Positions 7,751 to 15,893 of a stretch of DNA of 64,000 nucleotides are shown in pieces. The notes below the pieces were generated by a model. It saw nothing but the letters and a program-made list of their open reading frames with translations, was not told the DNA's origin and did not search any database. Within the stretch, counting starts at the first letter, position 1; the number at the start of each line of letters is the position of its first letter. This DNA is from Burkholderiales bacterium (GTDB taxonomy: Bacteria > Pseudomonadota > Gammaproteobacteria > Burkholderiales > Burkholderiaceae_C): NCBI GenBank assembly GCA_016213205.1, contig JACRAZ010000106.1, forward strand, positions 29,114 through 93,113. Direction: 5' to 3'. The translations under genes were made by a program, and so were the position numbers.

Positions 7751-8457
7751 GCGTCATCACCCGGCTGCGGTTCCGAGATCGGGTGCAGGTCGTAGCGGCG
7801 CTGGCCGATCGGCACCGCGAAGCCACGGCGCTTGGGCAGGATCGCACCCACCGGGCAGATGGCCGCCGCGTGGTCGTCCGGGCTCAGGGGGGTGTCGGCC
7901 AGGCGGCCGCTCGCGCTGTCCACCAGCAGGCGGGTGCCAATCCCGTGGCCGCCAATCGCGAACACGCGCTTGCCATCGAGCTCGCGGCTGGCCCGCACGC
8001 ACAGCTCGCACAGGATGCAGCGGTTGAAGTCCAGCAGCAGCGCGGGGTGGCTCGCATCCACCGGGCGATCGGGGTAGAACTCCTCGAAGTGCGGCCCTTC
8101 CATGCCCACCGCGTAGGCGCTGGCCTGCAGCTTGCACTGCCCGCTCTTCTCGCAGCTGGGGCAGAAGTGGTTGCCCTCGATGAACAGCATCTGCAGCAGG
8201 GTCTTGCGGTGCGCCTGCAGCTCATCGGTCTGGCTCTGCACCTCCAGGCCTTCGGTGGCGCGCTGCGTGCAGGCGGCCACCGCGCGGCCGTCGGCCCGCA
8301 CGATGCAGACGCGGCACGAGCCGTGGGCGCCGAGCGTGGGATGCCAGCACAGGTGCGGGATGTAGTGGCCGGCGCGGGTGGCGGCCTGCAGCACGGTATC
8401 GCCGGGCGTGAAGGCCAGGTCCTCGCCGTCGAGCGTGAAGTGTGGCGTGTCGTTCAT
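7747..8457 (-). CDS. hoxU: NAD-reducing hydrogenase diaphorase subunit HoxU
   Basis: A 236-residue iron-sulfur subunit related to the N-terminus of NuoG. It relays electrons between the HoxHY hydrogenase half and the HoxF flavin half. The N-terminal ferredoxin-like domain has the [2Fe-2S] pattern (C in HLCWHP, then GSCRVC and AACTQ). It is followed by the His/Cys [4Fe-4S] motif HFCPSCEKSGQC and a further CILCELC plus ICPVGA set for the last [4Fe-4S] cluster. The start ATG at 8455-8457 overlaps the hoxF stop (ATGA), giving a 4-base overlap at each end of the gene. Length and motif order match HoxU of Cupriavidus-type soluble hydrogenases. Confidence 0.92.
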   Translation of the reverse strand: MNDTPHFTLDGEDLAFTPGDTVLQAATRAGHYIPHLCWHPTLGAHGSCRVCIVRADGRAVAACTQRATEGLEVQSQTDELQAHRKTLLQMLFIEGNHFCPSCEKSGQCKLQASAYAVGMEGPHFEEFYPDRPVDASHPALLLDFNRCILCELCVRASRELDGKRVFAIGGHGIGTRLLVDSASGRLADTPLSPDDHAAAICPVGAILPKRRGFAVPIGQRRYDLHPISEPQPGDDA

Positions 8458-10280
8458 GCGGGCGGGTGGCCGTGCGGGTCGAGGTGGGCGGCAGCGTCGT
8501 CGCGCCCGGTCATGCGGCGTGCGATCGAGAGCTCCGCGTCGAGGTCGAAGCCCGGCTCGAAGTGCAGTGACTTCAGGTGCTGCTCGTAGGCCGGCCGGAA
8601 CTTCAGGATCGTGTCGCGCAGGGGGTTGCAGGCGGAGGCGCCCAGGCCGCAGTGGGTGGCGGTGTGCATCAGCTTGTCCAGCTCGTACAGCACGTCGATG
8701 TCGTGCCGCGAGCCATGGCCGGCCGCCAGCTTGTCCAGGCGCCGCAGCACGAGCGCGGTGCCCACGCGGCACGGCGTGCAGAAGCCGCAGCTCTCGTGGG
8801 CGAAGAAGTGGGCGAAGGCCCGCGCCACCTCGAACATGTTGCGGCTGCGGTCGAACACCATGAAGGCGCCCGCGGTGGGCACGTCCTCGAACGCGATGCG
8901 GCGGCCGAACTCGAAGGCCGACAGGCAGGTGCCTGACGGGCCACCCACCTGCACCGCCTGGGTGTCACGCGCACCGCAATCCTCGAGCATCTGCGCGATG
9001 CGGGTGCCGAAGGGGTATTCGTAGACACCGGGCCGCGCGCAATCGCCGGAGATCGAGTGGATCTTGGTGCCGGTGGACTGGCGGGTGCCGATCGCGGCCC
9101 ACCACGCGCCACCCTGCCGGGCGATGCAGGCCGCCGCGCAGAAGGTTTCGACGTTGTTCACGATGGTGGGCGTGCCGCGGTAGCCCTGCTCCACCGGAAA
9201 CGGTGGCCGGATGCGCGGCGTGCCGCGCCGGCCCTCGAGCGACTCGATCAGCGCGGATTCCTCGCCGCACACATAGGCGCCGGCGCCGACGTGGATCTCG
9301 ATGTCGAAGGCGAAGCCGGCTCGTCCGAGGATGTCCTGCCCCAGCAGCCCGGCGGCGCGCCGGCGCTGCAGCACCTGCTGCAGGCCCTCGAGCAGGAAGC
9401 GGTACTCGCCGCGCAGGTAGACCAGGCCGCGCCGCGCGCCCAGCACCAGCGCCGCGATGGTCATGCCCTCGAACACCGCGTCGGCATGCCGGCGCAGCAG
9501 CACGCGGTCCTTGAAGGTGCCGGGCTCGCCCTCGTCGGCATTGCAGACCACCGTGCGCTCGGAGCCCGCCGCGGCGCGGCACAGCGCCCACTTCTGTGCG
9601 GTGGCAAAGCCCGCGCCGCCGCGGCCGCGCAGGCCGGAGAGCTTCAGTTCGGCCAGCAGGGCCTCGGGGCCGCGCGTGAGGGCGGCCTGCAGCGCCACGC
9701 CGGGCGGGGGCGGATCGGCCAGCAGCACCTCGGCCCGGCGCACCGTGTCCTGCACATCGAACCAGGCCGCGGGCCAGTCGGCCACCGGCACACGCTGGCG
9801 GATCAGCTGCGCCAGTTCGGCCACGCGGGCCGCATCGAGCCGGGTCACCACCTGGTGGTGGTTGACCAGCAGCGCCGGGCCCTGGTCGCCCAGGCCGGTG
9901 CACGAGCACCGGTCCACCGTCACCAGGCCGTCGGGCCCCAGGCGGCCGGGCGCCACGCCCAGGCGCCGGCACAGGTCGGCCATCAGTGCCTCGCTGCCCT
10001 GCATCCGGTCGGTGACGTTGTCGCTGAACAGCACGCGGTAGCGGCCCACCGGCTGCAGGTGCAGGAAGCGGTAGAAGCCGGCCACGCCCTGCACTTCGGC
10101 CAGCGTCAGCCCCAGCGCCGCGGCCACGGCTGCCAGCGTGCGTTGCGGCAACCAGCCTTCGAGGGCCTGTGCCTCGCGCAGCACCTGCACCAGCGACTGC
10201 GGCTCGGCCCGGTGGCGCGCCAGCACCTCGACCAGCCGGTCTTGGGTCGGGGCATCGGCGGGCGCGGTGGTCAGGCTCAC
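8454..10280 (-). CDS. hoxF: NAD-reducing hydrogenase diaphorase subunit HoxF
   Basis: A 608-residue subunit that holds FMN and reduces NAD+. The N-terminal 170 residues are NuoE-like (thioredoxin fold) but lack the four-Cys [2Fe-2S] pattern: the first pair is missing and the second reads CSCTGLGDQ. This fits group 3d enzymes, which have no separate HoxE. The C-terminal 430 residues are NuoF-like, with GRGGAGFATAQKW and CNADEGEPGTFKDR (nucleotide and FMN binding) and ESCGFCTPCRVGT plus the distal HCGLGASAC for the [4Fe-4S] cluster. The first codon is GTG at 10278-10280, without a clear ribosome site; no in-frame ATG is close. It is the first gene of hoxFUYHW; I could not identify a sigma-54 or sigma-70 promoter in 10281-10544. 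Confidence 0.92.
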   Translation of the reverse strand: MSLTTAPADAPTQDRLVEVLARHRAEPQSLVQVLREAQALEGWLPQRTLAAVAAALGLTLAEVQGVAGFYRFLHLQPVGRYRVLFSDNVTDRMQGSEALMADLCRRLGVAPGRLGPDGLVTVDRCSCTGLGDQGPALLVNHHQVVTRLDAARVAELAQLIRQRVPVADWPAAWFDVQDTVRRAEVLLADPPPPGVALQAALTRGPEALLAELKLSGLRGRGGAGFATAQKWALCRAAAGSERTVVCNADEGEPGTFKDRVLLRRHADAVFEGMTIAALVLGARRGLVYLRGEYRFLLEGLQQVLQRRRAAGLLGQDILGRAGFAFDIEIHVGAGAYVCGEESALIESLEGRRGTPRIRPPFPVEQGYRGTPTIVNNVETFCAAACIARQGGAWWAAIGTRQSTGTKIHSISGDCARPGVYEYPFGTRIAQMLEDCGARDTQAVQVGGPSGTCLSAFEFGRRIAFEDVPTAGAFMVFDRSRNMFEVARAFAHFFAHESCGFCTPCRVGTALVLRRLDKLAAGHGSRHDIDVLYELDKLMHTATHCGLGASACNPLRDTILKFRPAYEQHLKSLHFEPGFDLDAELSIARRMTGRDDAAAHLDPHGHPPA

Positions 10281-10474
10281 AGGCAGGGCGTGCGCGGCAG
10301 CAGCGGAGCTCGCACTATGACCGCGTGCGCCACGCCATGTTTGATGCCTGTCAAGCAGGCCGCAGCAGTACGCACCCGGGGCAGGACGGCCGGGCCCATG
10401 ACACCGCCGTGGCGCACCACGCGCCGTGTGCGCCGCGCCTTTCGCGCGCTAGCGTGTGGCGCTCCGGATGCGCC

Positions 10475-10531
10475 GGGCGCACCCGCGCCCGGGTGCGCCC
10501 GGCCGCCCGCACACGGGCGTGCGGGGGCGGC
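10475..10531 (-). terminator. Two GC-rich hairpins downstream of the lipoprotein gene
   Basis: The 264-base gap between the lipoprotein stop and hoxF holds a perfect 11-base inverted repeat with a 4-base loop (10475-10500) and a second, bulged 11-base-pair hairpin (10502-10531). Neither is followed by a T-run on the minus strand, so termination is possible but not demonstrated. The remainder, 10281-10474, should hold the hox promoter; I see no convincing consensus there. Confidence 0.35.
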
Positions 10532-10544
10532 GCGGCACGGTGGT

Positions 10545-12497
10545 TCAGAACCCGCCGGTGGGCGAGCTGGCCGTGGGTGGCGGGGGTTGGGTGGACACCT
10601 GGCAGCTCGGCAGGATGGGCGGCAGCAGCGCCCCCTTCTGGCACGAATAGCCCACGCTGCCGATCGTCGGGCCGGAGGTGTCCTTGTGGATGATGCTGGT
10701 GCCCGAGTTCATCACCGTCTCCTCGCCCTTGTCGGGCGTGCAGGTCACGCCGTTGACCGTCCATGCGGTGGGCGCCTGGCAGGTGATCGAGCGCACCACG
10801 GTGGCGCCGGTGGCATCGGTGGAGACGACGATGTTGTCGAGCACCTGGTCGTAGCCGGTGCCGTCGGTGCGGAAGGGCGTGCTCAGCGGGTTGAAGGTGC
10901 TGGTGTTGACGCCCGCGGCCACGAACAGCTCGTGCAGCAGGCCGTCGTTGAGCACCGCGTTGATGGCGGCGGCCACGGCGGCCGGGTGCGCGGCCACCAT
11001 GGCCGGCGTGAGGCTGGAGGCCCCCGGGAAGCCTGCGGCACGGGCCACGTCGGATGCGATCTTGTCGGTCAGGCCGGTCACGGCGATGAAGATGTAGCCA
11101 TTGATCTTCAATGGCTGGGTGCTCAGCGAGTAGCGCACCCGCCCGTCCGGCCGCGTGACGCTGACCACCAGCGGCGGCACCATGCCGGTGAGCTTGACGC
11201 GGAAGTAGCCCACGCTGTTGGTGGTGGCCGTCACCTGCTTGCCGGTGGTGTCCACCACCTTGACCAGGCCACCGACGATCGGGGCGCCATCGCCTGCGCT
11301 GCCGTCGCCGGAGGCGCCGCCGTCGGCCGCGCCGCCATCGAGCCCGAAGCTGTCCAGGATGTGCGGCACGGGGTCGCAGTAGGCGCCCGCGCCCTGCACC
11401 ATGCCGCTGGCGGTGCAGGTGAAGATCGCCGCTCCGGTGGGGGTGCCGGTCGAGTCGGTGAACAGGAAGCTGCCGCCGCCGGGAATGCTGACCGGCGCGG
11501 TGTCCGCCACGCAGGCATTGCCGCCAACGGTCCAGGTGATCGCACTGGCGACAACCGGGCAGGTCACCGGCGTCGGGATGTCGCAGGCCGGCACGGCGGT
11601 GGCGCTGAGCACGCCGTTGGTGCAGCTGTAGCTGGCCGAGCCCACCTTGCCGGAGCTGGCGCGGAACACGTGGGTTTCGCCGGAGGCCAGCTGCGTGGGC
11701 TCACCCGGGTTGGCCACGCAGGTGTTGGTGGCCACGGTCCAGCTCAGGCCTTCTGTGTTGCAGGCCAGCGGCGCCGCCTGCTCGCAGGTGGGCGTGCCCT
11801 TGACCGTGAGGCTGCCGTCCAGGCAGCTGTAGGTGGCCGTGCCGCGCGTGCTGCCGGTTGAATCGACATAGCTCACGCTGATGCCGGAGTTCACCGGGCC
11901 GGTCTGGTCGCTGTTGGGCGTGCAGGTGTTGCTGCCCACCGTCCAGGAGGGCACCGCATTGCAGGGCTTGGGGTCGGGGCTGCAACTGTCCGGGAACACC
12001 TGGCAGACAAACTCGGTGAGCGTGCCCACGGCATGCAGGCTGCCGCCGGTGAGGGGCCCCTGCACATAGATGGTTTCGCCCGCCACCGCCAGGTGGTTCT
12101 GCGATTCCGGGTAGTAGCGGTAGGTGTAGATGCCCAGCGTGCGGTTGGCCTGGTGCGAGGGCAGGTACTGCGGGTAGGTGCGTTCGGCCCAGTCGAACAG
12201 CTCGGTGACGCTCAGGCTGCGGTTGGAGACGGCCTGCACCCGGCGGCGGGCCTCGGCCGCGGGCGTTGGCGTGCCGAAGCCGGTGAAGCTGCGCAGGCAC
12301 TGGCCGTCCAGCTCGCGGTGGCTCAGCAGCGAGGGCGGGCGGCCCGCCTCGCGCCGGCACTCGGCCGCATCGGCCACCGCGGCACTGGGCTGCTGCAGCG
12401 GCGCGCGCGCCGATTCGCCGGCCTCGCGGCCGCCGCCGCAAGAGGCCAGCAGCAGGGTGGCCGTGGCCAGCCACAGGAGGAGTGAGTTGCTGCGCAT
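10545..12497 (-). CDS. Lipoprotein with four sushi-like Cys-rich repeats and a YTYRYYP N-terminal domain
   Basis: A 650-residue exported protein of unknown function. It starts with a lipoprotein signal (LLLASC, lipid Cys at 20). Residues about 97-165 form a domain (FDWAERTYPQYLPSH, YTYRYYPES, VAGETIYVQG) seen repeatedly at the front of betaproteobacterial surface proteins. Then come three consecutive repeats of about 60 residues (about 179-238, 246-305, 313-374) and a fourth near 574-637. Each has the order C...WTV...C...G(S/A)...Y/F(S/T)C...PxC, four Cys per repeat, a pattern like eukaryotic sushi/CCP modules. Between repeats three and four is a Gly/Asp-rich linker and a carboxypeptidase-regulatory-like beta domain (GGLVKVVDTTGKQVTA). 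Position beside a secreted glycosidase suggests a surface role. The function is unknown. Confidence 0.75.
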   Translation of the reverse strand: MRSNSLLLWLATATLLLASCGGGREAGESARAPLQQPSAAVADAAECRREAGRPPSLLSHRELDGQCLRSFTGFGTPTPAAEARRRVQAVSNRSLSVTELFDWAERTYPQYLPSHQANRTLGIYTYRYYPESQNHLAVAGETIYVQGPLTGGSLHAVGTLTEFVCQVFPDSCSPDPKPCNAVPSWTVGSNTCTPNSDQTGPVNSGISVSYVDSTGSTRGTATYSCLDGSLTVKGTPTCEQAAPLACNTEGLSWTVATNTCVANPGEPTQLASGETHVFRASSGKVGSASYSCTNGVLSATAVPACDIPTPVTCPVVASAITWTVGGNACVADTAPVSIPGGGSFLFTDSTGTPTGAAIFTCTASGMVQGAGAYCDPVPHILDSFGLDGGAADGGASGDGSAGDGAPIVGGLVKVVDTTGKQVTATTNSVGYFRVKLTGMVPPLVVSVTRPDGRVRYSLSTQPLKINGYIFIAVTGLTDKIASDVARAAGFPGASSLTPAMVAAHPAAVAAAINAVLNDGLLHELFVAAGVNTSTFNPLSTPFRTDGTGYDQVLDNIVVSTDATGATVVRSITCQAPTAWTVNGVTCTPDKGEETVMNSGTSIIHKDTSGPTIGSVGYSCQKGALLPPILPSCQVSTQPPPPTASSPTGGF

Positions 12498-12588
12498 GAT
12501 GAATCCTGGACGACGGGTAGCGGGTATCGGGCGACGGAACAGCGGGGGCAAGTGGCGCGGGGCCGGGCTCAGTGCGGCGGCGGCCGGC

Positions 12589-14343
12589 TCATGGCACCAC
12601 GTAGGCCGGACGGTAGCGTGCATTGCGCAGCATGTCGTCCACCGAAGTGCCGTAACCAATGTAAATCGGCGTGCCGGACAGGCCAGTGAGGTCCACGGCC
12701 GACAGTGGCGTGATGCTGAAGGCCGGTGGCAGGTTGCCCTTGAACGCCGCCGGCAGCTCGCCGCCGGCCCAGGCCGACCACTGGCGGCCGTTGTAGGCGT
12801 AGAACGTGCCGCCCACGAGCGCGGCCACATGGATGCTGCCGGCGCTGCCCACGTCGGCGGCGGCCAGCGTGGCATGGAGCGTCACCGTGCGCGCCGTGGC
12901 CGGGCCGGTGGTCGTGGCGCTGGTGCCGAAGGCGGCGTTCTTCGGGGTCAGGCGCAACAGCAGGCTGGCCTTGGCCGGCACGGCCAGGCTGCTGCCCGTG
13001 AGCACGCTGCTGGCGATGCCGCTGGCCGCGTCGGTGACGCTGCTGACCAGCACGCGGTAGTCCGACAACGACTTGCCATCGGCCAGTGCCAGGTTCACGC
13101 TCGTCGCGGTGGCCTGCGGGTTGGCCACCAGCACGGCACGCGCGCCGCCGTCATCCTCGGCGGCCAGCACCGTGGTGCCCGTTGGCGCGCCGGTGGTCTG
13201 CAGCACGCGCGGGTAGGCGCTGAGGTCGCGCCAGAGCGAAAACGCGTCGGCCACCTTCTTGGCCCGGCCGTCGCCGTAGAACATGCCGTAGAACTCGGCA
13301 AAGGTGGGCGTGGGGTCGGTGCCGCGGTAGAAGGTGGATTGCTTCACGCCGCCGTTCTGCAGGTTGATCCAGGCCGCCGTCATGTAGGCCGCGCCCTGGG
13401 CGTTGTAGCGCAGCTGGCCGGTGGTGGAGCCTGCCGAGCCATTGGGCGTGTTCCATTCGGTGATGTGCAGCTCCACCGCGTTCAGGCCGCGGCTGTCGAG
13501 CTCGCTGCGATAGAACTGCGCACAGCTCAGGTAGGTGGCCGCATCGGTGCCGTAGACATGGAACGACAGGAAGTCCATCGGCACCGCATTCGCCTTGACA
13601 TGGTCGAGCAGGCTGCGCGTCTTGGCCTGGCCCGTGGGGCTGAGGCAGCCGCCGGGCGAGAAGCCCGGGCCGCCGACCTTCAGGCTGGGAAACGCGCTGC
13701 GCAGGGCCTTCGCGGTTTGCTCGAAGAGGGTGTTGAACTCCTCGGTGCTGCGTGTGGAGGGCCAGAAGTCGGCGTTGTCCGGCTCGTTCCAGATCTCGGC
13801 GAAGCGAAAGCTCGACGTGAAGCCGTTCCATTGGCCGCTGCGGTAGTGCTTGAGCACCTGCACCGTGGCCTGCACCCAGTTGGCCAGCTCGGTGCTGCTG
13901 GGCGGCGTGACGTTGTTGAACGAATCGCCGATGCGCACGTAGGGCTCGAAGCCCCCGGCCAGGATGGCGGCGAACACCGAATCGCTGGAGCGCTGGTAGG
14001 TGGCGTCCAGCACACCGGTGAAGTTGTACGAGCTCTGCAGCAGCGGGTCCTTGCTGCGGTTGGGGTAGAGCGTGGCCATGTCCAGCGGGCCGTAATAGTC
14101 GTGCGTGCGCACCAGCGTGACGCCGCGCTGCTGGTACGCGCTGGTGAGGTCGGCATTGCCCGCCTCGCCCTGCGGCCCCGGGCCGATGTTCAGGCCCAGC
14201 AAGGGCTGCACGGTGTTGCCGCTGCGGGCGCCCAGCGTGAGGGTCTGCGCCTGCGCTGCGGCCGAGCCGAGCACCAGGCCCGCCACCAGCCAGCCCAGCG
14301 CCGGCCACCGCTTCGATGCCACACCGGCCGACGAATCCGACAT
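12589..14343 (-). CDS. Secreted glycoside hydrolase, GH39-like clan GH-A
   Basis: A 584-residue exported enzyme. After a signal peptide (cleavage near AQAQ, residue 33) a TIM-barrel domain shows the clan GH-A catalytic pair: acid/base E187 in FAEIWNEPDN and nucleophile E296 in LHITEWN. RTHDYYGPLD near 80 is like GH39 beta-xylosidase-type enzymes. A beta-sandwich domain follows from about residue 430. The last 100 residues form an extra module ending in a PIYIGYGTSVDDMLRNARY segment that recurs at the C-terminus of unrelated betaproteobacterial exported proteins. The ATG at 14341-14343 has GGAG 9 bases upstream. The next gene downstream, 91 bases on, is the sushi-repeat lipoprotein. The substrate is probably a plant or microbial polysaccharide; it cannot be named from sequence. 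Confidence 0.75.
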   Translation of the reverse strand: MSDSSAGVASKRWPALGWLVAGLVLGSAAAQAQTLTLGARSGNTVQPLLGLNIGPGPQGEAGNADLTSAYQQRGVTLVRTHDYYGPLDMATLYPNRSKDPLLQSSYNFTGVLDATYQRSSDSVFAAILAGGFEPYVRIGDSFNNVTPPSSTELANWVQATVQVLKHYRSGQWNGFTSSFRFAEIWNEPDNADFWPSTRSTEEFNTLFEQTAKALRSAFPSLKVGGPGFSPGGCLSPTGQAKTRSLLDHVKANAVPMDFLSFHVYGTDAATYLSCAQFYRSELDSRGLNAVELHITEWNTPNGSAGSTTGQLRYNAQGAAYMTAAWINLQNGGVKQSTFYRGTDPTPTFAEFYGMFYGDGRAKKVADAFSLWRDLSAYPRVLQTTGAPTGTTVLAAEDDGGARAVLVANPQATATSVNLALADGKSLSDYRVLVSSVTDAASGIASSVLTGSSLAVPAKASLLLRLTPKNAAFGTSATTTGPATARTVTLHATLAAADVGSAGSIHVAALVGGTFYAYNGRQWSAWAGGELPAAFKGNLPPAFSITPLSAVDLTGLSGTPIYIGYGTSVDDMLRNARYRPAYVVP

Positions 14344-14464
14344 TCCATGCTCCTGCAACACGCGCGGCCCCAGGCCGCGCCCGGGATGATGCGCCCGCCT
14401 ACACTGTGACGCATCGAAGCCCGCCGCCCGGATGGCTTTGGTCATCCTGCCACCCCCCCGAAGC

Positions 14465-15538
14465 ATGCGCCTGCCTGATCTGCGACAACGCCTGCGCGAG
14501 CTGGGCGCCAAGCCCAGCCATGAACAGCGCGTGCTCAGGCTGTGGGCGCAGGCCCTGCCCCAGCACAGCGGCAAGCGCCGGCCCGAAGACCTGCTGCCGT
14601 TGACGCTGCGTGCGGCGATGCCGGTGCTCGAGGCCGAGCTGGCGTCGCTGGCGCGCCTGCAGTCGCAGCACCCGGGCGAGGACGGCTCGGCCCGCCTGCT
14701 GGTGGGCCTGGCCGACGGGCAGACGGTGGAAAGCGTGCTGCTGCCGCGCGACGGGCTGTGCGTGTCCACCCAGGTGGGCTGCGCGGTGGGCTGCGTGTTC
14801 TGCATGACCGGCCGCGATGGCCTGCTGCGCCAGCTGGGCAGCGCCGAGATCGTGGCCCAGGTGGCCCTGGCACGCACGCTGCGCCCGGTGAAGAAGGTGG
14901 TCTTCATGGGCATGGGCGAGCCGGCCCACAACCTGGACAACGTGCTGGAGGCCATCGAGCTGCTGGGCACGCTGGGCAACATCGGCCACAAGAACCTGGT
15001 GTTCTCCACGGTGGGCGACCGGCGCGTGTTCGAGCGCCTGCCTGCCGGGCGGGTGAAGCCGGCGCTGGCCCTGTCGCTGCACACCACGCGCGCCGAGCTG
15101 CGGGCCCGGCTGCTGCCGCGCGCGCCGCAGATCGACCCGGCCGAGCTGGTGGCCCTGGCCGACGACTACGCGCGCGCCACCGGCTACCCGGTGCAGTTGC
15201 AGTGGACGCTGCTCGAGGGCATCAACGATGGCGACGACGAGCTCGAGGGCCTGGTGCGGCTGCTGGCCGGCCGCTACGCGATCCTGAACATGATTCCGTA
15301 CAACCAGGTCGAGGGGCTGGACTTCCGCCGCCCGAGCTGGGAGCGCGCGGCCGACCTGGCGCGCCGGCTGCACCGGCGCGGCGTGCTGACCAAGCTGCGC
15401 CGCTCGGCCGGGCAGGACGTGGACGGTGGCTGCGGCCAGCTGCGTGCCCGCGCCCTGGGCGGGGGGGCGGCCGACGGCTCGGCCGCCGGGGCGCAGGTGG
15501 TCGTGCTGCATCGGGCGCCGGCCGGCTCGTCGGCCTGA
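14465..15538 (+). CDS. RlmN-family radical SAM RNA methyltransferase (paralogue)
   Basis: A 357-residue radical-SAM enzyme of the RlmN/Cfr family, which methylates C2 of adenosine in RNA through a methyl-Cys intermediate. All catalytic elements are present: the [4Fe-4S] motif CAVGCVFC, the upstream Cys in GLCVSTQVGC, MGMGEPAHN for SAM binding and the C-terminal methyl-accepting Cys in DGGCGQL. The region after the cluster (MTGRDGLLRQLGS) differs from the canonical STGxQGFxRN of housekeeping RlmN, so it is likely a second copy with a different or relaxed target. The ATG at 14465 is chosen because homologous N-termini begin MRLxDLRxRL; the frame is open 11 codons further upstream. It is divergent from the glycosidase. 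Confidence 0.85.
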   Translation: MRLPDLRQRLRELGAKPSHEQRVLRLWAQALPQHSGKRRPEDLLPLTLRAAMPVLEAELASLARLQSQHPGEDGSARLLVGLADGQTVESVLLPRDGLCVSTQVGCAVGCVFCMTGRDGLLRQLGSAEIVAQVALARTLRPVKKVVFMGMGEPAHNLDNVLEAIELLGTLGNIGHKNLVFSTVGDRRVFERLPAGRVKPALALSLHTTRAELRARLLPRAPQIDPAELVALADDYARATGYPVQLQWTLLEGINDGDDELEGLVRLLAGRYAILNMIPYNQVEGLDFRRPSWERAADLARRLHRRGVLTKLRRSAGQDVDGGCGQLRARALGGGAADGSAAGAQVVVLHRAPAGSSA

Positions 15539-15655
15539 ACGCCCGCCTGGTCGGGCGGCGCGGCGCTTCATCGCAAACCGGTGTCGGCGCCGGGGCGGGC
15601 TGCCTACAGTGCATCCATCGCAACCCCGGTTGCCACCGATCACCAGGAGCCCACC

Positions 15656-15847
15656 ATGACCAGCCGCCACATCCCCAAAGCCACCGCCCTCGGCCTCGCC
15701 ATGCTGGTGACGCTGGGCACGCTGAGCGGCCTGGACCGGTTGGCGCTGACCCAGGCCACCACGCCCGAAGCGGCCGCGCAGCAGATGGCCGCGACGCCGG
15801 CCACCCAGCAGGTGGTGGTGGTCGGCAAGCGGGCCGCGCGGGGCTGA
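15656..15847 (+). CDS. Small exported peptide of unknown function
   Basis: A 63-residue protein with a strong ribosome site (AGGAG, 7 bases before ATG). Residues about 10-30 are hydrophobic (LGLAMLVTLGTLSGLDRLA), consistent with a signal peptide or a single membrane helix. The remainder is short, Ala/Gln-rich and ends in QQVVVVGKRAARG. Short proteins with this VVVVGKR tail are familiar in Burkholderiales as unnamed hypotheticals; I know no function. It lies 117 bases after the RlmN paralogue on the same strand and converges on the tandem-TetR gene. A GCCCGCC/GGCGGGC hairpin at 15887-15904 may end its transcript. Confidence 0.6.
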   Translation: MTSRHIPKATALGLAMLVTLGTLSGLDRLALTQATTPEAAAQQMAATPATQQVVVVGKRAARG

Positions 15848-15893
15848 GCCCCAGGCCCCGGCCCGCCCGGTCAGGCCGGCCGGGCCGCCCGCC

